From positions 1 to 56,769 of the forward strand of contig JAGWNX010000010.1 of NCBI GenBank assembly GCA_028872955.1: a stretch of 56,769 nucleotides of DNA, written 5' to 3'. Origin of the DNA: Acidobacteriota bacterium (lineage in GTDB: Bacteria > Acidobacteriota > Terriglobia > Terriglobales > Acidobacteriaceae). Of the stretch, positions 7,449 to 14,651 are shown piece by piece (position 1 is the stretch's first letter; each line of letters opens with the position of its first letter). A program made the position numbers and the translations under genes. Under the pieces are notes generated by a model, which worked only from the letters and a program-made list of their open reading frames with translations, made no database searches and was not told the origin of the DNA.

Positions 7449-8923
7449 AGATAGCTCTTGTACTGCGTCTCCACAACACCGGTGTTCCGGGCCAGAGCCA
7501 GCTTGGCGGCGTTGAACCGGTAGAGCGTCTGCACCAGGCGCGTCTCGGCGTCGGCCACCTGGGCCTGCGCCTCGACCACGGCCAGGTTGTCGTCCACGCC
7601 GGCAGCAAAGCGGTCGCGTGCGTCCGACATCGCGGCCTGGGCCAGTTCGACACTGCTCTGCGCCACCTTCACCATCTCCCCGGCGCTGGCAACATCCAGC
7701 ATGCTGGAGCGAATCTGCTCATCGATCGTCACCTTCAGGCTGACGATGTGCTGCCGCAGCGCATTGACCTGCGCATTGGCCACCTCGATCTCACCTCGCT
7801 GCGCCGCCTCCCGGAAGAGCGGAACACTCAGCTTGCCCTCCGCGTTGAAGACGCCGTGGTACAGGCCGGTCGTCTCGCCCAGCACGCCGTAGTAGCCGTC
7901 AAAGGAGAGCGAAGGCGCGCGCTCGTAGCGGATGGCCTTCCGGGTCGCCTCGGCCACCTCCAGCTGTGCCTGCAGCGACAACAGATCTTTGCGGCGCTGG
8001 TAGGCGAGCGCCAGAGCCTGGTCGTGCGGCAAGCCGACAAACTCAGCGTATGGGGCAGAGTCGGTCAGGCTCAGCTCCTGCCCGGCGGGCAGACCCATCA
8101 GGCGGTTCAACTGAATCTTGTCCTTGGCAAAGGCGTTCTCCGCCCGGACGACGGCCTGTTGCTGCGCCTGCAGCTGCACCTGCGCCCGCAGGACGTCCAG
8201 ATTGGTGCCAACCCCGGCATCATGCGAGGCCTTTGCCTGTCGCAGCACCTCCTCGTCCGCGACGGCCAGCGCTCGGGCGTTCTGCACCTGCGCCTGATCG
8301 GCCAGCGCACCCAGATAGGTGGTCGCCACCCCCTGCACCACGACGCCACGCGCATTCAGCGTGGTGAGCTTGGCACCGTCCTCGGCGCGGAACGCCGCCT
8401 TGACCAGGTAGAACGCCGGAATATTGAACAGCGCCTGGCTGGCGCTCAACTGGGCCGAGGTCGTATTGATCTTGACGATCGTCTTGACCGTGCCCGGAGG
8501 GAACCCGAAGCCCGCCAGCGAAGCAGGCTTGAAGCCCATGGCCGCCAGGTTCAGCTCCTCGGCCGTAGAGCTCGCCCGGGCCGTCAGGTTGGGCAACAGC
8601 GAGTTGCCTACGTTCAGCACCTGCCCATGCACCGCCCGCTCGTTGTCCTTGGCCAGCCGGACCTGCAGATTATGGTCCAGTGCGCGCGTGATCGCGTCGT
8701 CCAGAGTCAGCGCCAGGGGCTCGGACGTCTCCGCCTGCACCGTTACCAGGCCGGCGTACTGAGCTGCCAGACCGGTGCGCGCCTGCGTCAGCGAGGCACG
8801 AGCAGGCTCCGGGGCGGCTGGCAGTTCGGCAGGCTGCTCCGCCCGCAGGGCCGTCGCCGTCAAAATCAATCCCAGGGGCAGCAGACCAGCCGCCTGCACC
8901 CAATTGCAGCGTTGCTTGCTCAT
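7439..8923 (-). CDS. TolC-family outer-membrane efflux channel
   Basis: Predicted outer-membrane factor of 494 aa. A signal peptide of about 28 residues ends near ALRAEQ. Two repeated helical OEP regions follow: the first starts with LTLDDAITRALDHNLQVRLA, the typical N-terminal motif of the family, and the second covers roughly residues 280-490 with VANAQVNALRQ and the C-terminal LVQTLYRFNAAKLALARNTG. Such proteins form trimeric ducts for RND, ABC or MFS pumps; no periplasmic adaptor gene is next to it. The ATG at 8923 has AAAGAGAG upstream; GTG at 8929 is an alternative. It is divergent from the DsbA-like gene. Confidence 0.93.
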   Translation of the reverse strand: MSKQRCNWVQAAGLLPLGLILTATALRAEQPAELPAAPEPARASLTQARTGLAAQYAGLVTVQAETSEPLALTLDDAITRALDHNLQVRLAKDNERAVHGQVLNVGNSLLPNLTARASSTAEELNLAAMGFKPASLAGFGFPPGTVKTIVKINTTSAQLSASQALFNIPAFYLVKAAFRAEDGAKLTTLNARGVVVQGVATTYLGALADQAQVQNARALAVADEEVLRQAKASHDAGVGTNLDVLRAQVQLQAQQQAVVRAENAFAKDKIQLNRLMGLPAGQELSLTDSAPYAEFVGLPHDQALALAYQRRKDLLSLQAQLEVAEATRKAIRYERAPSLSFDGYYGVLGETTGLYHGVFNAEGKLSVPLFREAAQRGEIEVANAQVNALRQHIVSLKVTIDEQIRSSMLDVASAGEMVKVAQSSVELAQAAMSDARDRFAAGVDDNLAVVEAQAQVADAETRLVQTLYRFNAAKLALARNTGVVETQYKSYLGR

Positions 8924-9030
8924 CGTCACTCTCTTTAGAGTGCCACGGCAGGGCCGCGGATGCGAAATGCTTCCAGGAATCCTGCGCTCCGAACCCCCGT
9001 CGGCTCGACTAAAATACGAATCACAACCTT

Positions 9031-9726
9031 ATGCGTCTCACGCCTATGACCATTTCGCCCCGTCGCGCTGCTCTCCGCCTTGCCCTTGCCGCTGCGGCGC
9101 TGCTGCTCCCCGCTGCAGCCCACGCCCAGTACGCCGTGCCGCCCAACACCGGCAACACCTTTCGCGATACCTCGATCCTGAAGCCGCCCGCCGGGTCCAA
9201 GGTCGCCATCATCGAGTTTGAAGACCTGGAATGCCCTGCCTGCGCCCACTCCGCACCCATCGTGCGCGCGGCTGTCGAGCACTACAAGCTCCCCTACCTG
9301 CGCCACGACTTCCCGCTCAAGATGCACATCTGGAGCCGCGATGCCGCCATCTACGCCCGCTACATGCAGGACAAGATCGACCCCAAGATGGCAGAGGACT
9401 ATCGCCGCGCCGTATTTGCCGCGCAGATCAACATCTCCACCAAGGACGACATGCAGCGCTTTACCCAGCGCTTCTTCCAGCAGCATGGCAAGCAGATGCC
9501 CTTCATGGTCGACCCTGCCATCGTCGCCGAGGTGCAGGCAGATTACAACCTGGGTGAGCGCGTCGGGCTGTCGCAGACGCCAACCATCTGGGTGGTGACG
9601 CCGCACAGCTGGACCCAGGTGACGGACGTGAGCCTGCTCTACTCCACCATTGACACGGCGCTGAGCCAGACCGTCGGCCCGGCCCCCACCAGCCACCTGA
9701 AGCGCACCTCCACAACGAAGAAGTAA
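9031..9726 (+). CDS. DsbA-like periplasmic thioredoxin-fold protein
   Basis: 231-aa exported thiol oxidoreductase. The signal peptide (about residues 1-32, ending AAAHAQ) contains an arginine pair before the hydrophobic core. The thioredoxin active site is C68-P-A-C71 within EFEDLECPAC, and the cis-proline loop is probably SQTPTIWV near residue 190. DsbA-like and DsbC/G-like proteins make or rearrange disulfides in the cell envelope; CPAC is nearer to the oxidase type. A -10-like TAAAAT (9010-9015) gives a very short leader; an in-frame ATG at 9046 is an alternative start. A strong stem-loop with a short T run follows the stop. Confidence 0.88.
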   Translation: MRLTPMTISPRRAALRLALAAAALLLPAAAHAQYAVPPNTGNTFRDTSILKPPAGSKVAIIEFEDLECPACAHSAPIVRAAVEHYKLPYLRHDFPLKMHIWSRDAAIYARYMQDKIDPKMAEDYRRAVFAAQINISTKDDMQRFTQRFFQQHGKQMPFMVDPAIVAEVQADYNLGERVGLSQTPTIWVVTPHSWTQVTDVSLLYSTIDTALSQTVGPAPTSHLKRTSTTKK

Positions 9727-9752
9727 GCCCCCCCTCAAAGCCCTGCCCCCGT

Positions 9753-9788
9753 ATGGCCGGTTGAGCACCCGCTCCCGGCCATTCCGCT
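9753..9788 (+). terminator. Terminator of the DsbA-like gene
   Basis: A perfect 8-bp stem, ATGGCCGG (9753-9760) with CCGGCCAT (9775-9782), is followed by TCCGCTTTT. It lies 26 bp past the stop codon. Confidence 0.6.
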
Positions 9789-9831
9789 TTTGCCTCACCC
9801 AATCCACCATCTGCGCACTGTTCTGCATGGC

Positions 9832-9886
9832 GCAAGGGAAAAGCCTTGTCCTAAAGCGAGGGAAAAACCTTTCCCATTCCCCTTGC
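9832..9886. other. Nested inverted repeat, possible structured RNA or binding site
   Basis: The outer arms GCAAGGG (9832-9838) and CCCTTGC (9880-9886) enclose an inner hairpin GGGAAA-AACC-TTTCCC (9860-9875). No gene overlaps it on either strand. Confidence 0.4.
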
Positions 9887-9971
9887 CGGAGCACTTCTTC
9901 TCGCCACTCCTGTCGCGAGGTTCGGAATAACTCCATCTTTTTCATAGAGATATCAAGCCTGGTGCAATTTT

Positions 9972-10000
9972 TTGCATTTGGCATGGAAGCTGCTTCTACA
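9972..10000 (+). promoter_or_regulatory. Promoter-like element upstream of the twin peptides (sigma-54-like or sigma-70-like)
   Basis: TGGCATG-N4-CTGCT at 9979-9994 has the GG-N10-GC spacing of a sigma-54 -24/-12 element and an A/T tract upstream. The same bases also allow a sigma-70 reading, TTGCAT (9972-9977), 17 bp, TCTACA (9995-10000). Either gives a leader of roughly 80 bases before the first peptide gene. Confidence 0.35.
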
Positions 10001-10086
10001 CAGGCATCACCAATCGCCCGCAGCCTGGGCAATGCAACACATGAACCCTTGGTTCTCTCAACCTATCGCTCTTTAGGAGACGCACG

Positions 10087-10173
10087 ATGTACATCCTCTT
10101 CGCACCCGCATCCCTCGCCGTTCTGGTCATCGGCTTCATCACGCTCAAGGAGCAGTTCGGCTCGCTCGAGTAG
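10087..10173 (+). CDS. Small single-span membrane peptide, copy A of a tandem pair (28 aa)
   Basis: A 28-codon frame starting MYILFAPA and ending KEQFGSLE, too short for usual gene finding. It is supported by an ideal ribosome site (AGGAGA at 10075-10080, six bases before ATG) and by a second copy 160 bp downstream that keeps 20 of 28 residues. Differences concentrate in the central hydrophobic part while both ends are kept, as expected for a selected membrane peptide. Residues 2-19 are almost wholly hydrophobic (one proline), so a single membrane span with a short charged KEQ tail is likely. I do not recognise the family and claim no function; a toxin, a membrane-complex subunit, a stress peptide or a modified-peptide precursor are all possible. 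Confidence 0.72.
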   Translation: MYILFAPASLAVLVIGFITLKEQFGSLE

Positions 10174-10191
10174 CTGGAACGCCGTTGCCAC

Positions 10192-10210
10192 GCGGAAGCA
10201 CGCTTTCCGC
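10192..10210 (+). other. Hairpin between the two peptide genes
   Basis: A perfect 6-bp stem, GCGGAA (10192-10197) and TTCCGC (10205-10210), with a 7-base loop. It lies 24 bases before the second ribosome site and could tune relative expression of the two copies. Confidence 0.35.
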
Positions 10211-10246
10211 CGACCTAACCTTCAACACCATTCAGGAGAATCCGCC

Positions 10247-10333
10247 ATGTATATCCTCTTCGCTCCCGCTCTCATCGCCGTAGTCGCCATCGCCAGCATC
10301 CAGCTCAAGGAGCAGTTCGGCTCGCTCGCGTAA
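10247..10333 (+). CDS. Small single-span membrane peptide, copy B of a tandem pair (28 aa)
   Basis: Second 28-codon frame, MYILFAPA at the start and KEQFGSLA at the end, with AGGAGA at 10234-10239 seven bases before ATG. It aligns without gaps to copy A: the first eight residues and seven of the last eight (LKEQFGSL block) are identical, and the centre changes mostly between hydrophobic residues. The last 25 coding bases before the final codon are identical in the two copies (10144-10168 and 10304-10328), while third-position changes occur near the start (TAC/TAT, GCA/GCT), showing synonymous divergence. Copies A and B probably share one transcript that ends at the hairpins after 10357. Function unknown. 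Confidence 0.72.
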   Translation: MYILFAPALIAVVAIASIQLKEQFGSLA

Positions 10334-10356
10334 CCAGTCGCGGGCGGGCATCGACA

Positions 10357-10373
10357 CGGCACACGTCGTGCCG
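10357..10373 (+). other. Hairpin downstream of the twin peptides
   Basis: A perfect 6-bp stem, CGGCAC with GTGCCG, and a 5-base loop, 23 bases past the copy B stop. There is no T run. Confidence 0.4.
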
Positions 10374-10377
10374 GTGC

Positions 10378-10418
10378 CAGCACAGGCACAGCTCAGAGAA
10401 AGACCCTGTGCTGCTTTG
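10378..10418 (+). terminator. Likely terminator of the twin-peptide transcript
   Basis: A perfect 9-bp stem, CAGCACAGG (10378-10386) with CCTGTGCTG (10405-10413), followed by CTTTGTT. The same CACAGG core recurs in a second stem at 10444-10472. Confidence 0.5.
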
Positions 10419-10443
10419 TTGAAGTTCAGGTGCAGGATTGCGA

Positions 10444-10472
10444 TGCACAGGCCGGGAAGACCGCCCTGTGCA
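10444..10472. other. Second CACAGG inverted repeat
   Basis: TGCACAGG (10444-10451) pairs with CCTGTGCA (10465-10472), a perfect 8-bp stem with a 13-base loop, 50 bp past the 3' end of the radical SAM gene. It could end the minus-strand transcript or bind a protein. Confidence 0.4.
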
Positions 10473-10521
10473 ACACGTTGGCAGGATCAGAGCTGTCAGG
10501 CCCTGTCAGAACCGTCTGGCC

Positions 10522-11589
10522 CTAGCGGATCTGGACGAGTTCAGAATCGGCTGAGCCATGGCCATTCGGCGTCACGTGGCTGGTCTGCGGGGCACGCCAG
10601 TGGTCGATGTAGCTGACCTGGTGCACACAGCTGATGGTGCAACTGGGCGCACAGCTCTTCTCCGTCAAGAACTCCCGCTTCACGTCGGCCGTGGAGTACT
10701 CCGCGATGGGCACGCCAGGATGGCCACGCTGCTGGCTGCAGTAGTGGACCAGGCCGAACTCGCAGATGTAGATGTACCGTGCGCCGGCACGGCAGCGCCA
10801 ATCGTTCGTGCGACCGTTGGCGATCGCCTCCTGAAAGTGGTTGAAGCGCGAGTAGCTGCGCCGGGTCAGGCGGCGCACCTGGTCCCACACGCTGCGCTCC
10901 ACCTCGCCGAGCGGCTTAAGCTGGCCACTGCCGTCATGAATAATGCCGATGGTCGAGCTGAAGCCCATCGCCAGCGCGCGCTCACTCACCACCAGGGCGT
11001 CGCCGGGGTTGGCCACGCCGCCCCCCACCACCGAGTTGATGTTGACGTGGAAGTCGGCGTGCTCGGCCAGCATCTGCAGCTTCTTGTCCAGCACCTTCAG
11101 GCTCTTCTTGGAGACCTCGTCCGGCATGACGTTGTCGATCGAGATCTGCAGGTGGTCGAGACCCGCCTGATTCAGTCGCTGGATCCGATCCGGCATCAGC
11201 AGATAGCCGTTGGTGATCATGCCGGCGATGGCGCCGTTCTTACGGATGCGGGCGATGATCTGCTCCAGCTCCGGGTGCAGCAGCGGCTCTCCGCCGGAGA
11301 TGGTGATGACCGAGGTGCCGAGGCGGCCCAGGTGGTCGATGCGGCGAAACATCTCCTCCAGCGGCACCGGCTCGGAGACGTCGTCAAACTCGTTGCAGTA
11401 GGTGCAGGCCAGGTTGCAGCGGCGCATGGGTACAATATGCGCCATGTACGGGTGGCCGGTGGAGGCCAGCGCCCAGCCCACGGATGCCAGCTCGCGCACC
11501 TTGCGGGTGGCTGCCTTCCAGCGCCGGCGTAGCGGCATCGGACGGGGTGTGGCAGGGGGAAAGCTCGGGGGCGCAGCGGTCGGATTCAT
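10522..11589 (-). CDS. Radical SAM protein with SPASM-like C-terminal cysteine cluster
   Basis: 355-aa enzyme predicted to bind a 4Fe-4S cluster and SAM. The cluster motif is C58-x3-C62-x2-C65 (in RRCNLACTYCNEF), with GGEP at 99-102. Six further cysteines lie near the C-terminus: C266, C276, C284, then C313-x3-C317-x3-C321. This spacing resembles the auxiliary cluster region (SPASM/twitch) of peptide- and protein-modifying radical SAM enzymes. Substrate unknown. The ATG at 11589 is chosen: a TATACT box ends seven bases before it, suggesting a leaderless message. The gene points towards the twin 28-aa peptides and ends 188 bp from them. A role in ordinary cofactor or lipid metabolism is equally possible. 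Confidence 0.85.
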   Translation of the reverse strand: MNPTAAPPSFPPATPRPMPLRRRWKAATRKVRELASVGWALASTGHPYMAHIVPMRRCNLACTYCNEFDDVSEPVPLEEMFRRIDHLGRLGTSVITISGGEPLLHPELEQIIARIRKNGAIAGMITNGYLLMPDRIQRLNQAGLDHLQISIDNVMPDEVSKKSLKVLDKKLQMLAEHADFHVNINSVVGGGVANPGDALVVSERALAMGFSSTIGIIHDGSGQLKPLGEVERSVWDQVRRLTRRSYSRFNHFQEAIANGRTNDWRCRAGARYIYICEFGLVHYCSQQRGHPGVPIAEYSTADVKREFLTEKSCAPSCTISCVHQVSYIDHWRAPQTSHVTPNGHGSADSELVQIR

Positions 11590-11596
11590 CCCAATC

Positions 11597-11602
11597 AGTA
11601 TA
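11597..11602 (-). promoter_or_regulatory. -10-like hexamer TATACT, radical SAM gene
   Basis: TATACT on the minus strand lies seven bases before the ATG at 11589, the spacing expected for a leaderless transcript. Confidence 0.4.
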
Positions 11603-11639
11603 AATCCCAAACGGCAGCCCGCAGGGAGCAGGGGGGGCG

Positions 11640-12569
11640 CTAGCGCAAGGCCTCGCCCAGATGGCTGGAGCCAGGGGAGGATGCACTGGCATGGTGCCTG
11701 GGGTCTGGAGTCATGGTCAGGCTCTGCTCGTGCTTATCGCGCAGCACCACCACGGCGATCGGCTTGCCTTTGTTCTCGCGCAGGGCCTTCAGCCAGTCGT
11801 TGCTATTGGCCAGGTGCGCAGAGCCTACCCGCACCACCACATCCCCCGCGCGCAGGCCCGCCTGCTCTGCCGGGGAGTTCTGGTCAACCGTCTGCACCAG
11901 CACCCCACCACCCTGGGCACCAAAGAACTCCGAGAGTTGCGTTGAGAGCGGCATGACCGTGGCACCCGTATAGGGCGAGCTGGAGGTGAGAGCGCCGATG
12001 AGATTGTGCGCCTTGAGTGAGGACGCCCCGAGAAAGCTGTTGCTGGCCGGGGCCTCTCCCTGCGGCTGCGGCGGCTCCGGCACCCGCCAGTGATCCTCCC
12101 AGGCCTTGCGCTCCACCTCAGCGCGGTTGGCCAGACGGGCCGTCACGCTCTGCTGCTGACCGTCGCGGCTGATCACCAGCGTGACGCTGCGTCCGGCGGG
12201 CGTCTCGCGCAGCATGCGGCGCAGCTGGTCCTCGCCCTCTACGGGCTGCCCGTTCATCTGCAGAATCACGTCCCGCTCCTGCAGGCCGGCGGTTCCGGCG
12301 GGGCCATCGTGATCCACATGAATGATCTCAGCGCCGCGGGCCTCTTTCAGCTTCAGGGGAGCCACCTGATCGTCGCTCACGTCGCGGATGTCGACGCCCA
12401 GGTACCCCTGCGTGCTGGAGCCCGCACCCAGCAGCGCCTCTACCCCGCAGCCGCAGCCCGTGCTCAACCTGCCGGGCTGGGCCACTGCCGCAACGCAGAC
12501 ACCCAGCAGCGCGCCCAGCAACATCACACTCGGTACCAGCCTGCCCCGTCTCACATCAACACCTTGCAT
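11640..12569 (-). CDS. Exported double-PDZ-domain protein
   Basis: 309-aa protein with a signal sequence (about residues 10-30) and two PDZ domains, roughly residues 52-125 (QGYLGVDIRD, then GPAGTAGLQERDVILQMNG) and 200-285 (GVLVQTVDQNSPAEQAGLRAGD). There is no trypsin-like catalytic domain, so it is not an HtrA protease. PDZ domains bind C-terminal peptides of other proteins, often misfolded envelope proteins. It starts eight bases after the stop of the anti-sigma gene and is the last gene of a sigma / anti-sigma / PDZ unit, so it may relay an envelope signal to the anti-sigma factor (inference). Confidence 0.88.
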   Translation of the reverse strand: MQGVDVRRGRLVPSVMLLGALLGVCVAAVAQPGRLSTGCGCGVEALLGAGSSTQGYLGVDIRDVSDDQVAPLKLKEARGAEIIHVDHDGPAGTAGLQERDVILQMNGQPVEGEDQLRRMLRETPAGRSVTLVISRDGQQQSVTARLANRAEVERKAWEDHWRVPEPPQPQGEAPASNSFLGASSLKAHNLIGALTSSSPYTGATVMPLSTQLSEFFGAQGGGVLVQTVDQNSPAEQAGLRAGDVVVRVGSAHLANSNDWLKALRENKGKPIAVVVLRDKHEQSLTMTPDPRHHASASSPGSSHLGEALR

Positions 12570-12577
12570 GCGCAGCC

Positions 12578-13540
12578 CTATTGGAAGTCACCCGCGTCCT
12601 GCAGCGCCTGGTAGGACGCTGTGCGAATATACGGATTCTGGTCCTGCGTGGAGACCGTACGCAGCACCTGTCGTACGCTGGAGTCCGAGTGGACCGGCTC
12701 CAGCAGGCCGATGGCCTCGGTTCGAACCTTGGCGTCCGGGTCGCGCATCAGCGCCTCCAGCACGGCGTCGCGCACCTTGCGATCCTGACCAACGTAGTGC
12801 TTCAGGCCCTCCAGCGCCTTCATGCGCACGCCGGCGTCCTTGTCATAACGCAGCGCGACCATCAGTTCGCTGCGGATACCGTTGCCGTCTGACTGCACCG
12901 TGCAGTTGTGGCCGTTGGCGCACTCCCCAGAGAGCAGCGAGACCGAATCGGCACGCACGCTGTCCGAGGCTGCCGCGTTCATGCCCACGGCCAGCAGCTC
13001 GCGAATGCGCGGCTCGTCCAGCGAGCCCTCCGCCGTCTCCGGAACGATGCGGTTGTAGTTCACCTGCACCAGCTCGGAGTTTGGTGTCTGCACGATGCCG
13101 GTGACGTTGGCGATCTTGCCCTCGGTCGGGTGGTTGATGGTGAGCGTGCCCAGTGGCTTGGGGGCGTGCGCTACCTGATAGCGATACGTAAAGTTACCGG
13201 CCAGAAAGCCTACGCCCAGCAGCAGCGTGGCCAGCGCAGGCGCGCTTTGCACATGACCGACCCAGTGAAAGAAGTTGACCCGCAGCCGCGTCATCCAGCC
13301 GTGCGGTGGGATCTCGTCGAGCGCCTCGTCCAGGCGCATCCGGCTCTGCGCCAGCAGATTCGGGGAGGGCTCCAGCAATGCCTCTGCGGCCAGGTACTCG
13401 TCCAGCGCCCGCAGCGCATTCCGCTCTCGGCGGCACTCGTCGCAGCCCTGCAGGTGCTCTTGCAGGGTGGCGGCCAGCTCATCCGGCAGCTCGCCATACC
13501 CTAGCAGTACCAGATTGTCTCGAGCGGCTTCACACTTCAT
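12578..13540 (-). CDS. Membrane anti-sigma factor with zinc-finger and HEAT repeats
   Basis: 320-aa protein. The N-terminal zinc-binding anti-sigma motif is visible: C3, H29-x3-C33-x2-C36 (in EHLQGCDEC). One membrane helix follows at about 99-116. The extracytoplasmic half contains HEAT-like helical repeats from about residue 215 (DKDAGVRMKALEGLKHY, DPDAKVRTEAIGLLEP, NPYIRTASYQALQDAG). Known relatives hold ECF sigma factors at the membrane until a signal arrives. The HEAT repeats probably sense or bind another protein. The ATG at 13540 is preceded by TTAGGA. It follows the sigma gene by 119 bp and precedes the PDZ gene by eight bases. Confidence 0.87.
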   Translation of the reverse strand: MKCEAARDNLVLLGYGELPDELAATLQEHLQGCDECRRERNALRALDEYLAAEALLEPSPNLLAQSRMRLDEALDEIPPHGWMTRLRVNFFHWVGHVQSAPALATLLLGVGFLAGNFTYRYQVAHAPKPLGTLTINHPTEGKIANVTGIVQTPNSELVQVNYNRIVPETAEGSLDEPRIRELLAVGMNAAASDSVRADSVSLLSGECANGHNCTVQSDGNGIRSELMVALRYDKDAGVRMKALEGLKHYVGQDRKVRDAVLEALMRDPDAKVRTEAIGLLEPVHSDSSVRQVLRTVSTQDQNPYIRTASYQALQDAGDFQ

Positions 13541-13659
13541 CGTCCTAACCTCAGCAAGCTTCAAGTGATTCCTGCCGGTACCAGCGCCGACACAAAATCC
13601 TGGTGCTTCCGCGGATCACGAGCTGTCCTGTCCGCCTGTTGCTTCGCTTCAAAACCCTG

Positions 13660-14511
13660 CTAGCGCACGCCCGTTAAACTAGCCCGCAACTTGCGCGTAG
13701 CCCGGAACAGCGTATTCTTGGCTGTCTCCTCGGTCGTGCTCAACATCTCGCCAATGGTGCGCAGCCGCAGCCCCTGATAGTGCTTGAGCTCAAAGACGGT
13801 GCGTTCGCGGGGCGTCAACTGATCCAGTGCTGCGGCGATCTGCTGGCTCATCACCTTGCGCTCCAGCTCGCGGGCGGGGTTCGCCATGGCCCGGTCGTCG
13901 GTGACGTTGGCCATCAGGTCAAGCTCTTCGCCGCTGGTGTCCAGCACGGTCGCGGGGTCCTCGCGGCGGCTCTTGCGGCGGCGCATGTGGTCCAGGCAAA
14001 GATTGGTCACAATCCGATAGAGCCAGGTGTAAAAGCTGCACTCAAAGCGGAAGTTGCCCAGGTGACGGTAGGCCTTCAGGAACGCCTCCTGGTGCACATC
14101 CTGCGCGTCCTGCTCATTGCCCAGCAGATGCAGGGCCAGCCGCAGCACGCTCTGGTCGTAGCGGCGCACCAGTGCGTCAAAGGCGACTCGGCTACCGCGC
14201 TGCGCCTCGCGGATCAGCTCGTCATCCTCGCTGCGCTGTTGCGCCCGGGCGTCGATCTGTTCCTGCGTCAGGCGCGTGTTGCGTACCGTGGCATGGGTGG
14301 CAGTCTTCGGCATGGCTGGCAAGGATTCTACCGCTGCCGCCACACCCGTGCCTACACTGCTCATGCCCATGCGAAAGGCACCATACTGCGCGCCACGCGC
14401 ACTGGCGGCACGCACTCCTGCAGCCTGTGCCGCTGCGGCACTTCCACCAGCCAGTACGTTACGGCCTAAAGGATTGCTCAACTTCAGTTCCACTGCGTTC
14501 GCGTTCGCCAT
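13660..14511 (-). CDS. ECF (RpoE-type) RNA polymerase sigma factor with long N-terminal extension
   Basis: 283-aa group 4 sigma factor. Region 2 is clear (FDALVRRYDQSVLRLALHLL, then DVHQEAFLKAYRHLGNF and SFYTWLYRIVTNLCLDHMRRR) and region 4 shows the helix-turn-helix (LTPRERTVFELKHYQGLRL then TIGEMLSTTEETAKNTLFRA). Normal members are about 190 aa; here about 90 extra alanine/glycine-rich residues precede region 2. The start at 14511 has GGAG at suitable spacing, but an internal start (for example MPKTATHATVRN) cannot be excluded. A perfect 16-bp palindrome overlaps the ribosome site. It heads an operon-like run with its anti-sigma factor and a PDZ protein. Confidence 0.9.
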   Translation of the reverse strand: MANANAVELKLSNPLGRNVLAGGSAAAAQAAGVRAASARGAQYGAFRMGMSSVGTGVAAAVESLPAMPKTATHATVRNTRLTQEQIDARAQQRSEDDELIREAQRGSRVAFDALVRRYDQSVLRLALHLLGNEQDAQDVHQEAFLKAYRHLGNFRFECSFYTWLYRIVTNLCLDHMRRRKSRREDPATVLDTSGEELDLMANVTDDRAMANPARELERKVMSQQIAAALDQLTPRERTVFELKHYQGLRLRTIGEMLSTTEETAKNTLFRATRKLRASLTGVR

Positions 14512-14512
14512 T

Positions 14513-14528
14513 CTGACTCCGGAGTCAG
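14513..14528 (-). promoter_or_regulatory. 16-bp perfect palindrome overlapping the sigma factor ribosome site
   Basis: CTGACTCCGGAGTCAG begins one base upstream of the start codon and contains the GGAG ribosome site. It could be an operator or, in RNA, a hairpin that hides the ribosome site. Confidence 0.55.
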
Positions 14529-14651
14529 GAGATCGATACACCGGTATAGACCCGGGTTTGCGGAAAAAGGTGAGCAGCCCAGGCCATCTGCGCCAGCAAA
14601 ACCCGCTGCCTGCTCAGGCGAAGCAAGGCGCGTTCCAGATACACTGCCGTC

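Larger units (their letters stand above)
9727..10086. other. 360-bp gene-free region with structured elements
   Basis: No gene found. It holds the terminator of the DsbA-like gene (9753-9782), a nested inverted repeat at 9832-9886 (GCAAGGG/CCCTTGC outside GGGAAA/TTTCCC), an AT-rich patch, a promoter-like element near 9972-10000 and a small hairpin GAACC-CTT-GGTTC (10043-10055) just before the first twin-peptide gene. Confidence 0.6.

Noticed and set aside
12716-12732. A GGTTCGAACC-like stretch resembling a tRNA T-loop
   Set aside because: It lies inside the anti-sigma coding region and no acceptor or anticodon stem can be drawn around it.
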